Assembly (NCBI GenBank): GCA_963805645.1
Contig: CAWDVA010000007.1
Location: forward strand, 743,539-807,538
Source: CAVXEH01 sp963805645
Lineage (GTDB): Bacteria; Chloroflexota; Limnocylindria; QHBO01
DNA: 64,000 nucleotides
Direction: 5' to 3'
Shown: one piece after another, positions 1 to 8,426 of the stretch
Numbering within the stretch: position 1 is the stretch's first letter
How the letters are laid out: each line of letters starts with the position of its first letter
The notes under the pieces: generated by a model
What the model was told of the DNA's origin: nothing
The model's input: only the letters and a program-made list of their open reading frames with translations
Database searches by the model: none
Translations under genes and position numbers: made by a program

Positions 1-1
1 G

Positions 2-421
2 TCAGGCGATCCGCTCCAGCACGAGGACCGGGATCACGCGGGTGGTCTTGGTCGGGTAGTCGCGGAACTCGGGTCGCTCGGCGGCGTGCTGCTCCCAGAG
101 CCGGTCGCGCTCCGTGCCGCGCACCTCCGTGGCCCGCACCCGGAAGGCCTCGCCGCCCGTTTCGACGGTCGCCTCCGGGGTGCCCCGCAGGTTGTGGTAC
201 CAGGCCGGGTTCGTGGGCGCCCCGCCCTTCGAGGCCGCGACCACGTATCGGTCGCCGTCGCGGGTGTAGGTCACGACCGCGCTCCGTGGCTCCCCGCTCC
301 TGGCACCGGTCGTGGTGAGGACCATCAGGGGGCGCCCGGCCATCGGTCCGGACGTGGGCCCGCCGTGCTCGCGGATGTCGGCGATCAGGGCGCGCTGGAA
401 TGCGGCGTAGTCAGTTGCCAT
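2..421 (-). CDS. Deazaflavin (F420)-dependent nitroreductase family protein
   Basis: A 139-residue protein of the DDN/DUF385 class, small split-barrel proteins that in actinobacteria and Chloroflexi bind reduced cofactor F420 and reduce diverse substrates. Visible family features are the GRPLMVLTTTGARSGEPR strand-turn (cofactor phosphate region), the DGDRYVVAASKGG segment and the NPAWYHNLRGTPEATVE block. Length is usual for the family. The ATG at 421 follows GGAG at about 7 nt; a GATAAT hexamer (minus strand, 461-466) could be its -10. It stands alone, 104 bp downstream of the ABC exporter operon on the same strand. The physiological substrate cannot be told. Confidence 0.85.
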   Translation of the reverse strand: MATDYAAFQRALIADIREHGGPTSGPMAGRPLMVLTTTGARSGEPRSAVVTYTRDGDRYVVAASKGGAPTNPAWYHNLRGTPEATVETGGEAFRVRATEVRGTERDRLWEQHAAERPEFRDYPTKTTRVIPVLVLERIA

Positions 422-525
422 GAGAATGCTCCGCTTGGTCGCTAGGTAGTTGCTCCCGCAATTATCGCACGGGTGCGGGCGTGTCGCACGAGGCGCCGTC
501 GCGGTCGCCATCGGTCCGGCCGGGG

Positions 526-2532
526 CTAGACCGCTTCGGCGAGGGGCTCGCTGAACTGGCTCTGGTAGAGATCGGCGTAGAAGCCGCCGCGAGCCATGAG
601 CGACTCGTGCGTCCCCTGCTCCACGATCTTGCCGTGGTTCATGACCAGGATCTCGTCGGCGCTGCGGATCGTGGAGAGGCGGTGGGCGATGACGAAGCTC
701 GTCCTGCCCTTCATGAGGCGGCTCATGGCCCGCTGGACGAGGACCTCGGTCCGGGTGTCGACCGAGCTGGTGGCCTCGTCGAGGATCAGGATCTGCGGGT
801 CCGCCAGGAAGGCCCGGGCGATGGTCAGCAGCTGCTTTTCGCCCTGCGAAAGGTTCGAGGCGTCGTCGTCGATCACGGTGTCGTAGCCGTCGGGCATGGT
901 CCGCACGAAGTGATCGACGTGCGCCGCCTGGGCGGCGGCCACGATCTCGTCCTCGGTGGCGTCCTCGCGCCCGTACGCGATGTTGTCCCGGATGGTTCCG
1001 CCGAAGAGCCACGTATCCTGCAGGACCATGCCGAAGGTACGGCGCAGGTTCTCCCGGGTGAGCTCGCGGGTGTCGATGCCGTCGACCCGGATGGCGCCGC
1101 CGTCGATCTCGTAGAAGCGCATGAGCAGGTTGACGACGGTCGTCTTGCCGGCCCCCGTGGGCCCGACGATGGCGACCATCTCGCCGGACTCGACCTTGAC
1201 GTTGAGGGCGTCGATGAGCGGCACGTCCGGCGCGTAGCGGAACGAGACGTCCTCCATGGCCACGGCGCCGCGGACCGCCGGCAGGACCCGCGGTGCCGTG
1301 ATATCGGGCTCCTGCTCGGCCTCGTCGAGGAGCTCGAAGACACGCTCGGCGGATGCGATGGTCGACTGCAGGACGTTCATGATGCTCGCGGTCTGGGCGA
1401 TGGGCATCGTGAACTGGCGCGAGTACTGGATGAAGGCCTGCACGTCGCCCAGGGTCATGGCCCCGGAGGCGACCTGCAGCCCACCCACCACGGCGATCGC
1501 CACGTAGTTCAGGTTGCTGATCAGCTGCATGGTGGGCTGGATGATCCCGGAGATGAACTGGGCCCGGAAGCTCGCCTGGTAGAGCGTCTCGTTCTGCGTC
1601 TCGAAGTGGTCGATGGCCTCTTCGCGGTGACCGAACAGGTTCACGACCGTGTGGCCGGTATGCGTCTCCTCCACGTGTCCGGTCAGATCCCCGGTCTCCT
1701 TCCACTGGGCCGCGAACTGGACCTGCGAGCGTTTCGCGATGAACGTGGTGGCCACGCCGGCGACCGGCAGGACCATGAGAGAGAAGAGCGCCAGCAGCGG
1801 GCTGATGGTCAGCATCATGATCAGCACGCCCAGGAGCGTGCAGACCGCGGTGATGATCTGGGCCAGGCTCTGCTGCAGGGTGTTGGCGATGTTGTCGATG
1901 TCGTTGGTCACCCGGCTCAGGGTGTCGCCGCGGGAGTGGCCGTCGTAGTAGCGCAGGGGCAGCCTGCCCAGCTTGCGATCGACGTCGCGGCGGAGCCGGT
2001 ACACGGTCCGCTGTGAGACGCCGGCCATGATGTACATGGACAGCCACTGGAAGAGCGAGCTGATCAGGTACACCCCGGCCAGGATCCCCAGGATGGTCCC
2101 CACCGCGCCGAAGTCGACCCCGACGCCGATGGTGACGTGCATCCCGGAGAGCATGTCTGCCATCTGTCCCTGGCCCTGGCTGCGGAGCGCCTGCTCCACC
2201 TGCTGCTGGGAGGTCCCCGTCGGGAAGAACTGGCCGAGCTGCCTGCCGATGAGCCCTTCGAAGAGCTTGTCGGTCGCGTTGGCCAGGATCCGCGGGCCCG
2301 CCACCTGGGCCGCGACGCCCAGGATGGCCAGGCCAACGACCGCAGTGACCTTGGGAGCCTCCGGCCGCAGCTCGCCCGCCAGGCGGCGCAGCGAGCGGCG
2401 GAAGTTGCGGGGCTTTTCGCCGGGCATGGCCATTCCGCGCATGGGCCCGAAGCCATGCCCCATGGGGCCGCGCCGCGGGCCGCCGGCCGTCGCGCGGCCT
2501 GAGGAGGCGGGCGCCGGGCGCGGACCGCTCAC
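526..2532 (-). CDS. ABC exporter half-transporter, subunit 2 of a heterodimer
   Basis: About 668 residues: a Gly/Pro-rich cytoplasmic extension of roughly 60 residues, a six-helix exporter membrane domain, then a nucleotide-binding domain. The NBD has Walker A GPTGAGKTT and Walker B ILILDEATSSVD with the catalytic Glu, but the signature reads LSQGEKQLL instead of LSGGQ. It therefore looks like the partner that supplies the catalytic Glu in an asymmetric exporter of the BmrCD/LmrCD/TM287-288 kind. I chose the GTG at 2532 because it overlaps the stop of the upstream half-transporter (GTGA); the frame stays open further upstream inside that gene. Likely exports a drug or lipid; substrate unknown. 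Confidence 0.9.
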   Translation of the reverse strand: MSGPRPAPASSGRATAGGPRRGPMGHGFGPMRGMAMPGEKPRNFRRSLRRLAGELRPEAPKVTAVVGLAILGVAAQVAGPRILANATDKLFEGLIGRQLGQFFPTGTSQQQVEQALRSQGQGQMADMLSGMHVTIGVGVDFGAVGTILGILAGVYLISSLFQWLSMYIMAGVSQRTVYRLRRDVDRKLGRLPLRYYDGHSRGDTLSRVTNDIDNIANTLQQSLAQIITAVCTLLGVLIMMLTISPLLALFSLMVLPVAGVATTFIAKRSQVQFAAQWKETGDLTGHVEETHTGHTVVNLFGHREEAIDHFETQNETLYQASFRAQFISGIIQPTMQLISNLNYVAIAVVGGLQVASGAMTLGDVQAFIQYSRQFTMPIAQTASIMNVLQSTIASAERVFELLDEAEQEPDITAPRVLPAVRGAVAMEDVSFRYAPDVPLIDALNVKVESGEMVAIVGPTGAGKTTVVNLLMRFYEIDGGAIRVDGIDTRELTRENLRRTFGMVLQDTWLFGGTIRDNIAYGREDATEDEIVAAAQAAHVDHFVRTMPDGYDTVIDDDASNLSQGEKQLLTIARAFLADPQILILDEATSSVDTRTEVLVQRAMSRLMKGRTSFVIAHRLSTIRSADEILVMNHGKIVEQGTHESLMARGGFYADLYQSQFSEPLAEAV

Positions 2533-4259
2533 GCCGCCTCCTCCCGGGTGAGCTGTGAGTACACGATCTCGCGATATGTCTCGCACGTCTCCAGCAGGTC
2601 GGCATGGGTGCCGATCCCCGCGATCCTCCCGCCGTCGAGAACCACGATCCGCTCCGCGTGCATGATGGTGCCCACCCGCTGCGCGACGATGATCACGGTG
2701 GCGTCACGGGTCTGCTCGCGCAGCGCCGCGCGCAGGAGCGCATCGGTCCGGAAGTCGAGCGCGCTGAAGCTGTCGTCGAACAGGTAGATCGGCGGACGCT
2801 TTACGACGGCCCGCGCAATCGCCAGGCGCTGCCGCTGGCCGCCGGACACATTGCTGCCGCCCTGGTCGATCATCGCCTCGAGGCCGTCGGGCATCTCCGA
2901 GACGAAGTCGCGGGCCTGGGCGATCTCGAGCGCGTCCCACAGCTCGGCGTCGCTCGCTTCCGGATCGCCGTACCGCAGGTTGCTGGCGACGGTCCCGCTG
3001 AAGAGGAACGCCCGCTGCGGCACGTCGCCGACCAGGCGCCACAGGTCTTCCAGGCGGAGCTCGCGGATGTCGACGCCGTCGACCGTGATGCTGCCCCCCG
3101 TCACGTCGTAGGCACGAGTGAGCAGGTTGATGAGGGTGGTCTTGCCGCTGCCGGTGGAGCCGATGATGGCCGTCGTGGCCCCCGGCTCCGCCGCGAAGGT
3201 GATCCCGGCGAGGACCGCGTCCTCGGCGTGCGGGTACCGGAACTCGACATCGCGGAACTCGACGAGGCCGCGGGGCCGCACAAGTTCGACCGGATGCTCT
3301 GGGTCGTGGAGGCTGGTGGGCGTGTCGAGGACCTCGGCGATCCGCTCGCCGGACGCCGCGGCGCGCGGCACCATGACGAACATCACCGTGGCCATCATCA
3401 CCGCGAAGAGGATCTGCATCACGTACTGGAGGAAGGCGATCAGGTTGCCGATGGGCATCTGCCCCGCGTCGATGCGCAGCCCGCCGAACCACATGATCGC
3501 GACCATCGACAGGTTCAGGATCAGGAACAGGGCCGGGATCATCAGGGCGAAGAGCCTGTTCACGCGCAGGGCCGTATCGGTCAGGTCGAGGTTGGCCTCG
3601 TCGAACCGGCGCTCCTCGTAGTCGGTGCGGACGAAGGCGCGGATCACGCGCACGCCGGCCAGCTTCTCGCGCATGACCTGGTTGATGCGGTCGATCTTGA
3701 CCTGCATCGCCCGGAAGAGGGGCAGGGCGCGTGCGGCCAGGGTGCCGATGACCGCCGCCATGAGCGGGATGATCAGCAGCAGGAGGCCGGACAACGGCAC
3801 GTCCTCGCGGAGCGCCATGATCACGCCGCCGACCGACATGATGGGTGCCATGACCATCACGGTCAGCGACATGACCAGGACCATCTGGACCTGCTGCACG
3901 TCGTTCGTGTTGCGGGTGATGAGCGACGGCGTGCCGAAGCGGTTGATCTCGCGCTGGGAGAAGCCCATCACGGTCCGGTACACGTCGCTGCGCACGTCGC
4001 GGCCGAAGGCCATCGCGGTCCGAGCGCCGAAGTACACGGCGACGATGGCGCAGGTGGCCAGGCCCACGGTGACGAGGAGCATGAAGCCGCCGGTCCGCGT
4101 GATGTAGCCGGTGTCGCCCTTCGCCACCCCGTTGTTGACGATGTCGCCCATGAGGCTCGGCAGGTAGAGGTTGCCGATGGCCTGCGCCGACACCAGGCCG
4201 ATGACCAGGAGCAGCGCCCGGCGGTAGGGACGCAGGTAGCGGACGAGGAGCCGGATCAC
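2529..4259 (-). CDS. ABC exporter half-transporter, subunit 1 of a heterodimer
   Basis: 576 residues with an exporter-type membrane domain starting right at the N-terminus and a C-terminal NBD. Walker A is GSTGSGKTT and the signature VSGGQRQRLAIARA is intact. Walker B reads YLFDDSFSALD, so the catalytic Glu is replaced by Asp, the hallmark of the degenerate site in heterodimeric bacterial exporters. Together with the altered signature of the neighbouring subunit this predicts one active and one degenerate ATP site. The gene overlaps the MarR regulator by 4 bp upstream and the second half-transporter by 4 bp downstream, so the three are one transcript. Confidence 0.92.
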   Translation of the reverse strand: MIRLLVRYLRPYRRALLLVIGLVSAQAIGNLYLPSLMGDIVNNGVAKGDTGYITRTGGFMLLVTVGLATCAIVAVYFGARTAMAFGRDVRSDVYRTVMGFSQREINRFGTPSLITRNTNDVQQVQMVLVMSLTVMVMAPIMSVGGVIMALREDVPLSGLLLLIIPLMAAVIGTLAARALPLFRAMQVKIDRINQVMREKLAGVRVIRAFVRTDYEERRFDEANLDLTDTALRVNRLFALMIPALFLILNLSMVAIMWFGGLRIDAGQMPIGNLIAFLQYVMQILFAVMMATVMFVMVPRAAASGERIAEVLDTPTSLHDPEHPVELVRPRGLVEFRDVEFRYPHAEDAVLAGITFAAEPGATTAIIGSTGSGKTTLINLLTRAYDVTGGSITVDGVDIRELRLEDLWRLVGDVPQRAFLFSGTVASNLRYGDPEASDAELWDALEIAQARDFVSEMPDGLEAMIDQGGSNVSGGQRQRLAIARAVVKRPPIYLFDDSFSALDFRTDALLRAALREQTRDATVIIVAQRVGTIMHAERIVVLDGGRIAGIGTHADLLETCETYREIVYSQLTREEAA

Positions 4260-4780
4260 GGTTCCTGCCCCTCCCCCGTCTGGGCGAGCAGCCGCTCGCG
4301 CGCCGCGCGCATGGCGCGGATGCCCTTGAGGAATCCGGCGACCTCGTCGGGGCTCAGCTCGGCCAGCACGCGCCGGAGGCGGGTCCGACGCTGCTCGAGC
4401 ATCTCGCTGGTGACCGCCGTTCCAGCCTCCGCGAGGCGGATCAGGATGACCCGACGATCGGTCTCGTCCCGGCCCCGCTCCACGAGCCCGCGCTCCTCCA
4501 TCCGGTCAATGATCCCGGTGGCGCTCGCCTGGGAAACGTCGAGCGCCTCGGCAATGGCGTTCATCGGCAGCGGACCCTGCGTCTCGAGCAGGGCAATCAC
4601 CGAGAGGTGGACCAGGCTCAGCGATCCGCGATGCCACGCGGTGAACATGCGCAGGCGGTCGCGGGCGCCCCAGCCGGCCAGCTCGTCGAGGAGCTCGTCG
4701 GCGGGGACACGGACCGTTCTATCGGGTCCACCGTCGGGAGCGTCGGGCGTGCTACGTTCGGGGTTGACATTCAATGTCAC
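4256..4780 (-). CDS. MarR-family transcriptional regulator of the exporter operon
   Basis: 174 residues with the winged-helix core of the MarR family: the LSLVHLSVIALLETQGPL helix pair, the recognition region ALDVSQASATGIIDRMEERG and the wing DETDRRVILIRLAEAG. It probably represses its own operon and is released by a ligand, as MarR proteins next to exporters usually are. The GTG at 4780 lies inside a perfect palindrome and 6 nt after a strong -10, so the message would be leaderless. A GTG about 22 codons further in is a possible alternative start. First gene of an operon with the two ABC subunits. Confidence 0.9.
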   Translation of the reverse strand: MTLNVNPERSTPDAPDGGPDRTVRVPADELLDELAGWGARDRLRMFTAWHRGSLSLVHLSVIALLETQGPLPMNAIAEALDVSQASATGIIDRMEERGLVERGRDETDRRVILIRLAEAGTAVTSEMLEQRRTRLRRVLAELSPDEVAGFLKGIRAMRAARERLLAQTGEGQEP

Positions 4781-4814
4781 AGCGAAAGTATATGTGACCC
4801 TAAGGACCTGTCAA
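4765..4814 (-). promoter_or_regulatory. Sigma70-type promoter with two overlapping palindromes (MarR operator)
   Basis: Read on the minus strand, TTGACA (4809-4814) and TATACT (4787-4792) are 16 nt apart, a near-consensus promoter. The predicted +1 is at or next to the GTG start at 4780. A perfect 15-bp palindrome TGACATTCAATGTCA covers 4765-4779, overlapping the start codon. A second inverted repeat, GTCACA (4776-4781) and TGTGAC (4793-4798), brackets the -10 box. Both are well placed for autorepression by the MarR protein. Binding is inferred. Confidence 0.75.
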
Positions 4815-4856
4815 ACGGCGGCTCGGCACGTCCCTGCCGGTCGCGCGGGGAGGCGG

Positions 4857-5447
4857 TCAGCCCCGGGCCAGGCGCTCGGTGAGACGGGCCTTCACCGCCG
4901 GCCATTCGTCGTCGAGGATCGAGTAGTACACGGTGTCGCGGATGAATCCGTCGGCGACGCGCAGGTGGCGGCGCAGCACGCCCTCGCGGATGCCGCCGAT
5001 GCGCTCGATGGCGCCCTGTGACTGCAGGTTGCGCGCATCGGTCTTGAGGGCCACCCGGGTGGCCCCCAGCGTCTCGAAGGCGTAGCCGAGCTGGAGAAGC
5101 TTGGCCTCGGTGTTGAGCGCGCTCCGCTGGTGCGACGGCGCGATCCAGGTCCAGCCGATCTCGACCCGCCCGTCGGCCGGCGAGATGTCGCCGAACCGCG
5201 TCGACCCCACGGCACGGCCCGACGCGCGGTCCACCGTCGCCCATGCCACGTAGCGGCCGGCGGCCACCCCGTCGAGCGCCTCGCGGAGCCAGGCGTCCCA
5301 GCCGTGCATCGGGATGTTCGTGCCCATGTAGCCGAAGATCGCCGGGTCCTCCGCCGCGGCCGCCTCGAGGTCGTCGCGGTGCTGCGGTCCGAGCGGCTCC
5401 AGGCGCACGTGCGCGCCCTCGAGGACGACGGGTTCGGGTCTCTTCAT
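4857..5447 (-). CDS. GNAT acetyltransferase, RimJ/RimL type
   Basis: 196 residues of the Acetyltransf_3 (RimJ/RimL-like) group, which acetylate N-terminal or side-chain amines with acetyl-CoA. Supporting features are the N-terminal VVLEGAHVRLEPLGPQH, the IGWTWIAPSHQRSALNTEAK strand and loop that hold the pantetheine arm, and the GATRVALKTDARNLQSQGAI motif typical of the subgroup. The start lies 6 bp downstream of the DUF885 gene stop on the same strand, so they are probably co-transcribed. Substrate unknown. Confidence 0.85.
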   Translation of the reverse strand: MKRPEPVVLEGAHVRLEPLGPQHRDDLEAAAAEDPAIFGYMGTNIPMHGWDAWLREALDGVAAGRYVAWATVDRASGRAVGSTRFGDISPADGRVEIGWTWIAPSHQRSALNTEAKLLQLGYAFETLGATRVALKTDARNLQSQGAIERIGGIREGVLRRHLRVADGFIRDTVYYSILDDEWPAVKARLTERLARG

Positions 5448-5453
5448 GGGTGC

Positions 5454-7160
5454 TCAGCGGCCGCCGGTGCGGGCCGCGACCTCGGCCTCGACCCACGACG
5501 GAATCTCCCGTCGCAGCGTCTCGAGCGGCAGCGAGCCGTGGGCCAGGACCTGGTCATGGAAGGCGCGCACGTCGAACCGCTCGCCCATCCGTCCCGAGAC
5601 TTCGTCGCGCGCCCGCTCGATCTCGCGCTGGCCCAGCTTGTAGGCGAGCGCCTGGCCGGGCCAGATGGTGTAGCGATCGACCTCGATCTCGGCGTCGACC
5701 ATGGGCAGCGCTCCGCGTTCGTGCATGAAGCGGATCGCCCGCTCGCGATCCCAGCCCATGGCGTGCATCCCGGAGTCGACCACGAGACGCGCCGCGCGGA
5801 AGGCCTGCGTCTCGAGCATCCCCACCCGCTCCGGCTCGCTGGCGTAGAGCCCCATCTCGTCGGCGAGACGCTCCGCGTAGAGACCCCAGCCCTCCGCGTA
5901 CGCGACCCCCGCCATCCGCGATCCATACCGCCGGAAGACGTTGAGGTGGTCCAGCTCCATCTCGATCCCGATCTGGAAGTGGTGCCCCGGCGTGGCCTCG
6001 TGGAAGGTGATGGCCGCGATCTTGTGCAGCAGACGGTCGTGGGGCTGGTAGGTGTTGAGGTAGTACTGGCCCTGCCGCGAGCCGTCGATGGTGGGGGGCA
6101 TGTAGAAGGCCGGCGGTGACTCTCGCTCGCGGTATTCCTCGACGGGCATCACGATGCAGTCCGCCGCGGGAAGACGGCCGAAGTAGCGCGGCGCGGCGGC
6201 GTATGCCCGCTCGGTCTGCTGCTGCGCCATGCGGATGATGACGTCCGGGTCGTCGGTCCGGTTCGCCGGGTCGTCGGCCAGGGCGGCGTCGAGCGCGAAG
6301 CGGTCGGCGTGCCCAAGGCGGCGGGCGATCTCGTCCTTCTGCGACTCGATCCGCTCGAGGTCGGCCAGCCCGAAGGCGTGCACCTCCTCGGCGGTCGCCG
6401 CGAGGCTCGTCTGGGTGCGAATCGCCAGCCGGTAGGCGGCCTCGCCGTCCGGCGTCTCCGAGAGGCCGGGCATCGCACGCGCGTGCGCCTCGTACTCTCC
6501 GGCGAGGAAATCCCGGTAGCGCCCGATGGCCGGCAGCACCACCTCCGCGGTCGCCTCGACGATCTCCTCGCGGGCCGCCTCATCCGCGACCCGGGCGATC
6601 TGCACCGCCGGCGACTCCGCCGCCGGGGTGCGCAGGATGCGATCGATCTGCTCGATGGCGCGCCGCACCGGCGTGGCAGCCGAGGTACGGCCATCGGCCA
6701 ATCCCTCGCGCAGGCGGCCGATCTGCTGCTCGATCATCCGCGGATACGCCCGGTAGCGCGCCAGAAGCTTCTCGAGCCGTTCCGGCGTCGAGGCATCCTG
6801 GTACTGCGCAATGGTCACCGGCAGGGTCTGCACGCCCCAGATGTGGTCGACGGCGAGCTGGTACTGCTTCGCGTCGAGCAGCTCCAGCCCGTTGCGAGCA
6901 ACGAGCAGGACCATGTCGCGGGTGATCACCTGCTCGGTATCCAGGCTCGCCGGGTCGATCGCCTCCGCGTCGGCGATCATCGCGCGAGAGAGTGCCGCCT
7001 CCGCCTCGCGACCCTCTGGGCCCAGATCGGGCAGCCGATCGTCGTAGCGGTCGTCGCCCAGGATCGTGGCCTGCAGCGGATCGAGCTGCAGGATCCCCTC
7101 CCAGAACCGGGAGGCAAGCTCGTTGACGGCGTCGTTCGGATCGGCAGCGGACAAGGTCAT
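5454..7160 (-). CDS. DUF885 family metal-dependent hydrolase/peptidase-like protein
   Basis: About 568 residues matching the bacterial DUF885 family, mostly uncharacterised proteins with an M32/HExxH-like helical fold. The key motif FHEATPGHHFQ (HExxPGH) is present, followed by VAYAEGWGLYAERLADEMG, in which His and Glu residues likely hold a metal. Family-typical length. No signal peptide is seen, so it is probably cytoplasmic. The ATG at 7160 is preceded by GAGGT almost abutting it; an ATG 12 nt upstream is the alternative. Peptidase activity is a family inference, not proven here. Confidence 0.82.
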   Translation of the reverse strand: MTLSAADPNDAVNELASRFWEGILQLDPLQATILGDDRYDDRLPDLGPEGREAEAALSRAMIADAEAIDPASLDTEQVITRDMVLLVARNGLELLDAKQYQLAVDHIWGVQTLPVTIAQYQDASTPERLEKLLARYRAYPRMIEQQIGRLREGLADGRTSAATPVRRAIEQIDRILRTPAAESPAVQIARVADEAAREEIVEATAEVVLPAIGRYRDFLAGEYEAHARAMPGLSETPDGEAAYRLAIRTQTSLAATAEEVHAFGLADLERIESQKDEIARRLGHADRFALDAALADDPANRTDDPDVIIRMAQQQTERAYAAAPRYFGRLPAADCIVMPVEEYRERESPPAFYMPPTIDGSRQGQYYLNTYQPHDRLLHKIAAITFHEATPGHHFQIGIEMELDHLNVFRRYGSRMAGVAYAEGWGLYAERLADEMGLYASEPERVGMLETQAFRAARLVVDSGMHAMGWDRERAIRFMHERGALPMVDAEIEVDRYTIWPGQALAYKLGQREIERARDEVSGRMGERFDVRAFHDQVLAHGSLPLETLRREIPSWVEAEVAARTGGR

Positions 7161-7273
7161 ACCTCGGTGCATCAGTGGGCTTCGGGGCGCGCGGCTCCGG
7201 AATGTGTGGCCATGGGATGTCTCGCTACGGAGTGTATCGCGCGTGCGCGGGGGCGCGTCGGCGCGGTCCGGCC

Positions 7274-8371
7274 TCAGGTCGGGCGGTCGCCAAAGAGGTC
7301 GGCCAGCAGCGCCGGCGGCGTCTCGTCGAGCTGGTCGTACCGGCAGTCCGCCGGGGCCTTGTCCGGGCGCCAGCGGCGGAACGTGGCCGCGTGCCGGAAG
7401 CGGTCGCCCTGGAGGTGATCGAAGGCGACCTCCGCGACGAGCTCCGGCCGGAGGGGCTCCCACGAGAGGTCCTTGCCGCGGTTCCAGCGGCTGGTCGCGC
7501 CCGGGAGTCGCCGGCCCTCCGCCGCGGCCTGCGCTTCCCACTCACGCCACTGGCGCCACGGGTGGTCATCAAGGGCGTGCTCGCGGTACGGCGCCAGGAG
7601 CTCCACCAGCTCCGCCCGCTTCGCGTTCGTGAACGACGAGGTGACACCCACGTGCTGGAGGTGCCCTTCGCCATTCCACAGCCCGAGCAGGAGCGAGCCG
7701 ACCAGGGTCCCCGGCCCGTTCTTGTGCCATCGGAAGCCGGCGACGACGCAGTCCGCCGTCCGCTGGTGCTTGACCTTGGCCATCTCCCGCTTGCCGGGGG
7801 CGTAGGCGCGGTCGTCGCGCTTGGCGACCACGCCGTCGAGCCCTGCCCCCTCGAAGACCTCGAACCAGGTCTGCGCCACGGCCGGGTCGGCGGTCGACGG
7901 CGTCAGCAGCACCGATGGTGGCGGATCCGCGAGCAGGGTCAGCAGGTGGCCGCGGCGCTCGGCGAACGGCGTGTCCCGAAGGTCGGCGTCGCCATCGGCC
8001 AGGCAGTCGAAGGCCACGTAGCTCGCCGGCGTCTCCGTGGCCAGCATGGCGACCCTCGAGGCGGCGGGGTGGATGCGCAGGAGCAGCGCGTCGAAGTCCA
8101 GCGCGCCGTCGCGCGCGATCACGATCTCGCCGTCGAGGACCCAGCGCGCGTCGGGACCGCCCAGGCTCAGCAGCGGCGCCTCGAGCTCCGGGAAGTATCG
8201 GTTGAGGGGGCGCAGGTCGCGGGACTGGACGTGGAGTGCGGCACCGTCGCGGAAGACGATGGCGCGGAAGCCATCCCACTTTGGCTCGTAGATCCAGCCC
8301 GGGCCGTCGGGGATCGCGGGAGTGGGCTTCGCCAGCATCGGCTCGATGGGCGGCTCGACCGGGTAGGCCAT
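7274..8371 (-). CDS. ligC: ATP-dependent DNA ligase, LigC type
   Basis: 365 residues: adenylyltransferase domain followed by an OB domain, with no polymerase or nuclease domain. Motif I EPKWDGFRA gives the nucleophile Lys31; motif III is YVAFDCLA, motif IV GLDGVVAKR and motif V MAKVKHQRTADCVV. It closely follows the pattern of mycobacterial LigC, a repair ligase of 350-360 residues. A TATGAT hexamer lies 6 nt before the ATG on the minus strand, suggesting a leaderless message. It is divergent from a beta-CASP nuclease gene, and an Lhr helicase lies about 2.4 kb away. Confidence 0.93.
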   Translation of the reverse strand: MAYPVEPPIEPMLAKPTPAIPDGPGWIYEPKWDGFRAIVFRDGAALHVQSRDLRPLNRYFPELEAPLLSLGGPDARWVLDGEIVIARDGALDFDALLLRIHPAASRVAMLATETPASYVAFDCLADGDADLRDTPFAERRGHLLTLLADPPPSVLLTPSTADPAVAQTWFEVFEGAGLDGVVAKRDDRAYAPGKREMAKVKHQRTADCVVAGFRWHKNGPGTLVGSLLLGLWNGEGHLQHVGVTSSFTNAKRAELVELLAPYREHALDDHPWRQWREWEAQAAAEGRRLPGATSRWNRGKDLSWEPLRPELVAEVAFDHLQGDRFRHAATFRRWRPDKAPADCRYDQLDETPPALLADLFGDRPT

Positions 8372-8426
8372 GCGCGGATCATACGTGCCCCGCGCGCGGC
8401 CCGGAACGGCCGCATACTGCGTAGCC
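8372..8426. promoter_or_regulatory. Divergent promoter region of ligC and the beta-CASP gene
   Basis: Only 55 bp separate the two divergent ATGs. On the minus strand TATGAT (8378-8383) lies 6 nt before ligC. On the plus strand CATACT (8413-8418) lies 8 nt before the nuclease gene. No good -35 boxes or Shine-Dalgarno sites are visible for either. Both transcripts are therefore predicted to begin at or very near their start codons. Confidence 0.5.

Noticed and set aside
2..2605. A very long open frame on the minus strand covering the nitroreductase and the first ABC gene
   Set aside because: Only its last 139 codons match a protein family; the rest is Arg/Pro-rich shadow translation of the ABC gene in a wrong frame.
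4764..4794. A plus-strand promoter (TTGACA with TATATG) at the MarR operator
   Set aside because: Spacer of 19 nt, a weak -10 and no gene downstream on the plus strand; the minus-strand promoter is clearly better.
2604..5021. An 805-codon plus-strand frame opposite the exporter operon
   Set aside because: Composition (His, Asp, Val, Arg rich) is typical of antisense to high-GC genes, and the minus-strand genes have clear motifs.
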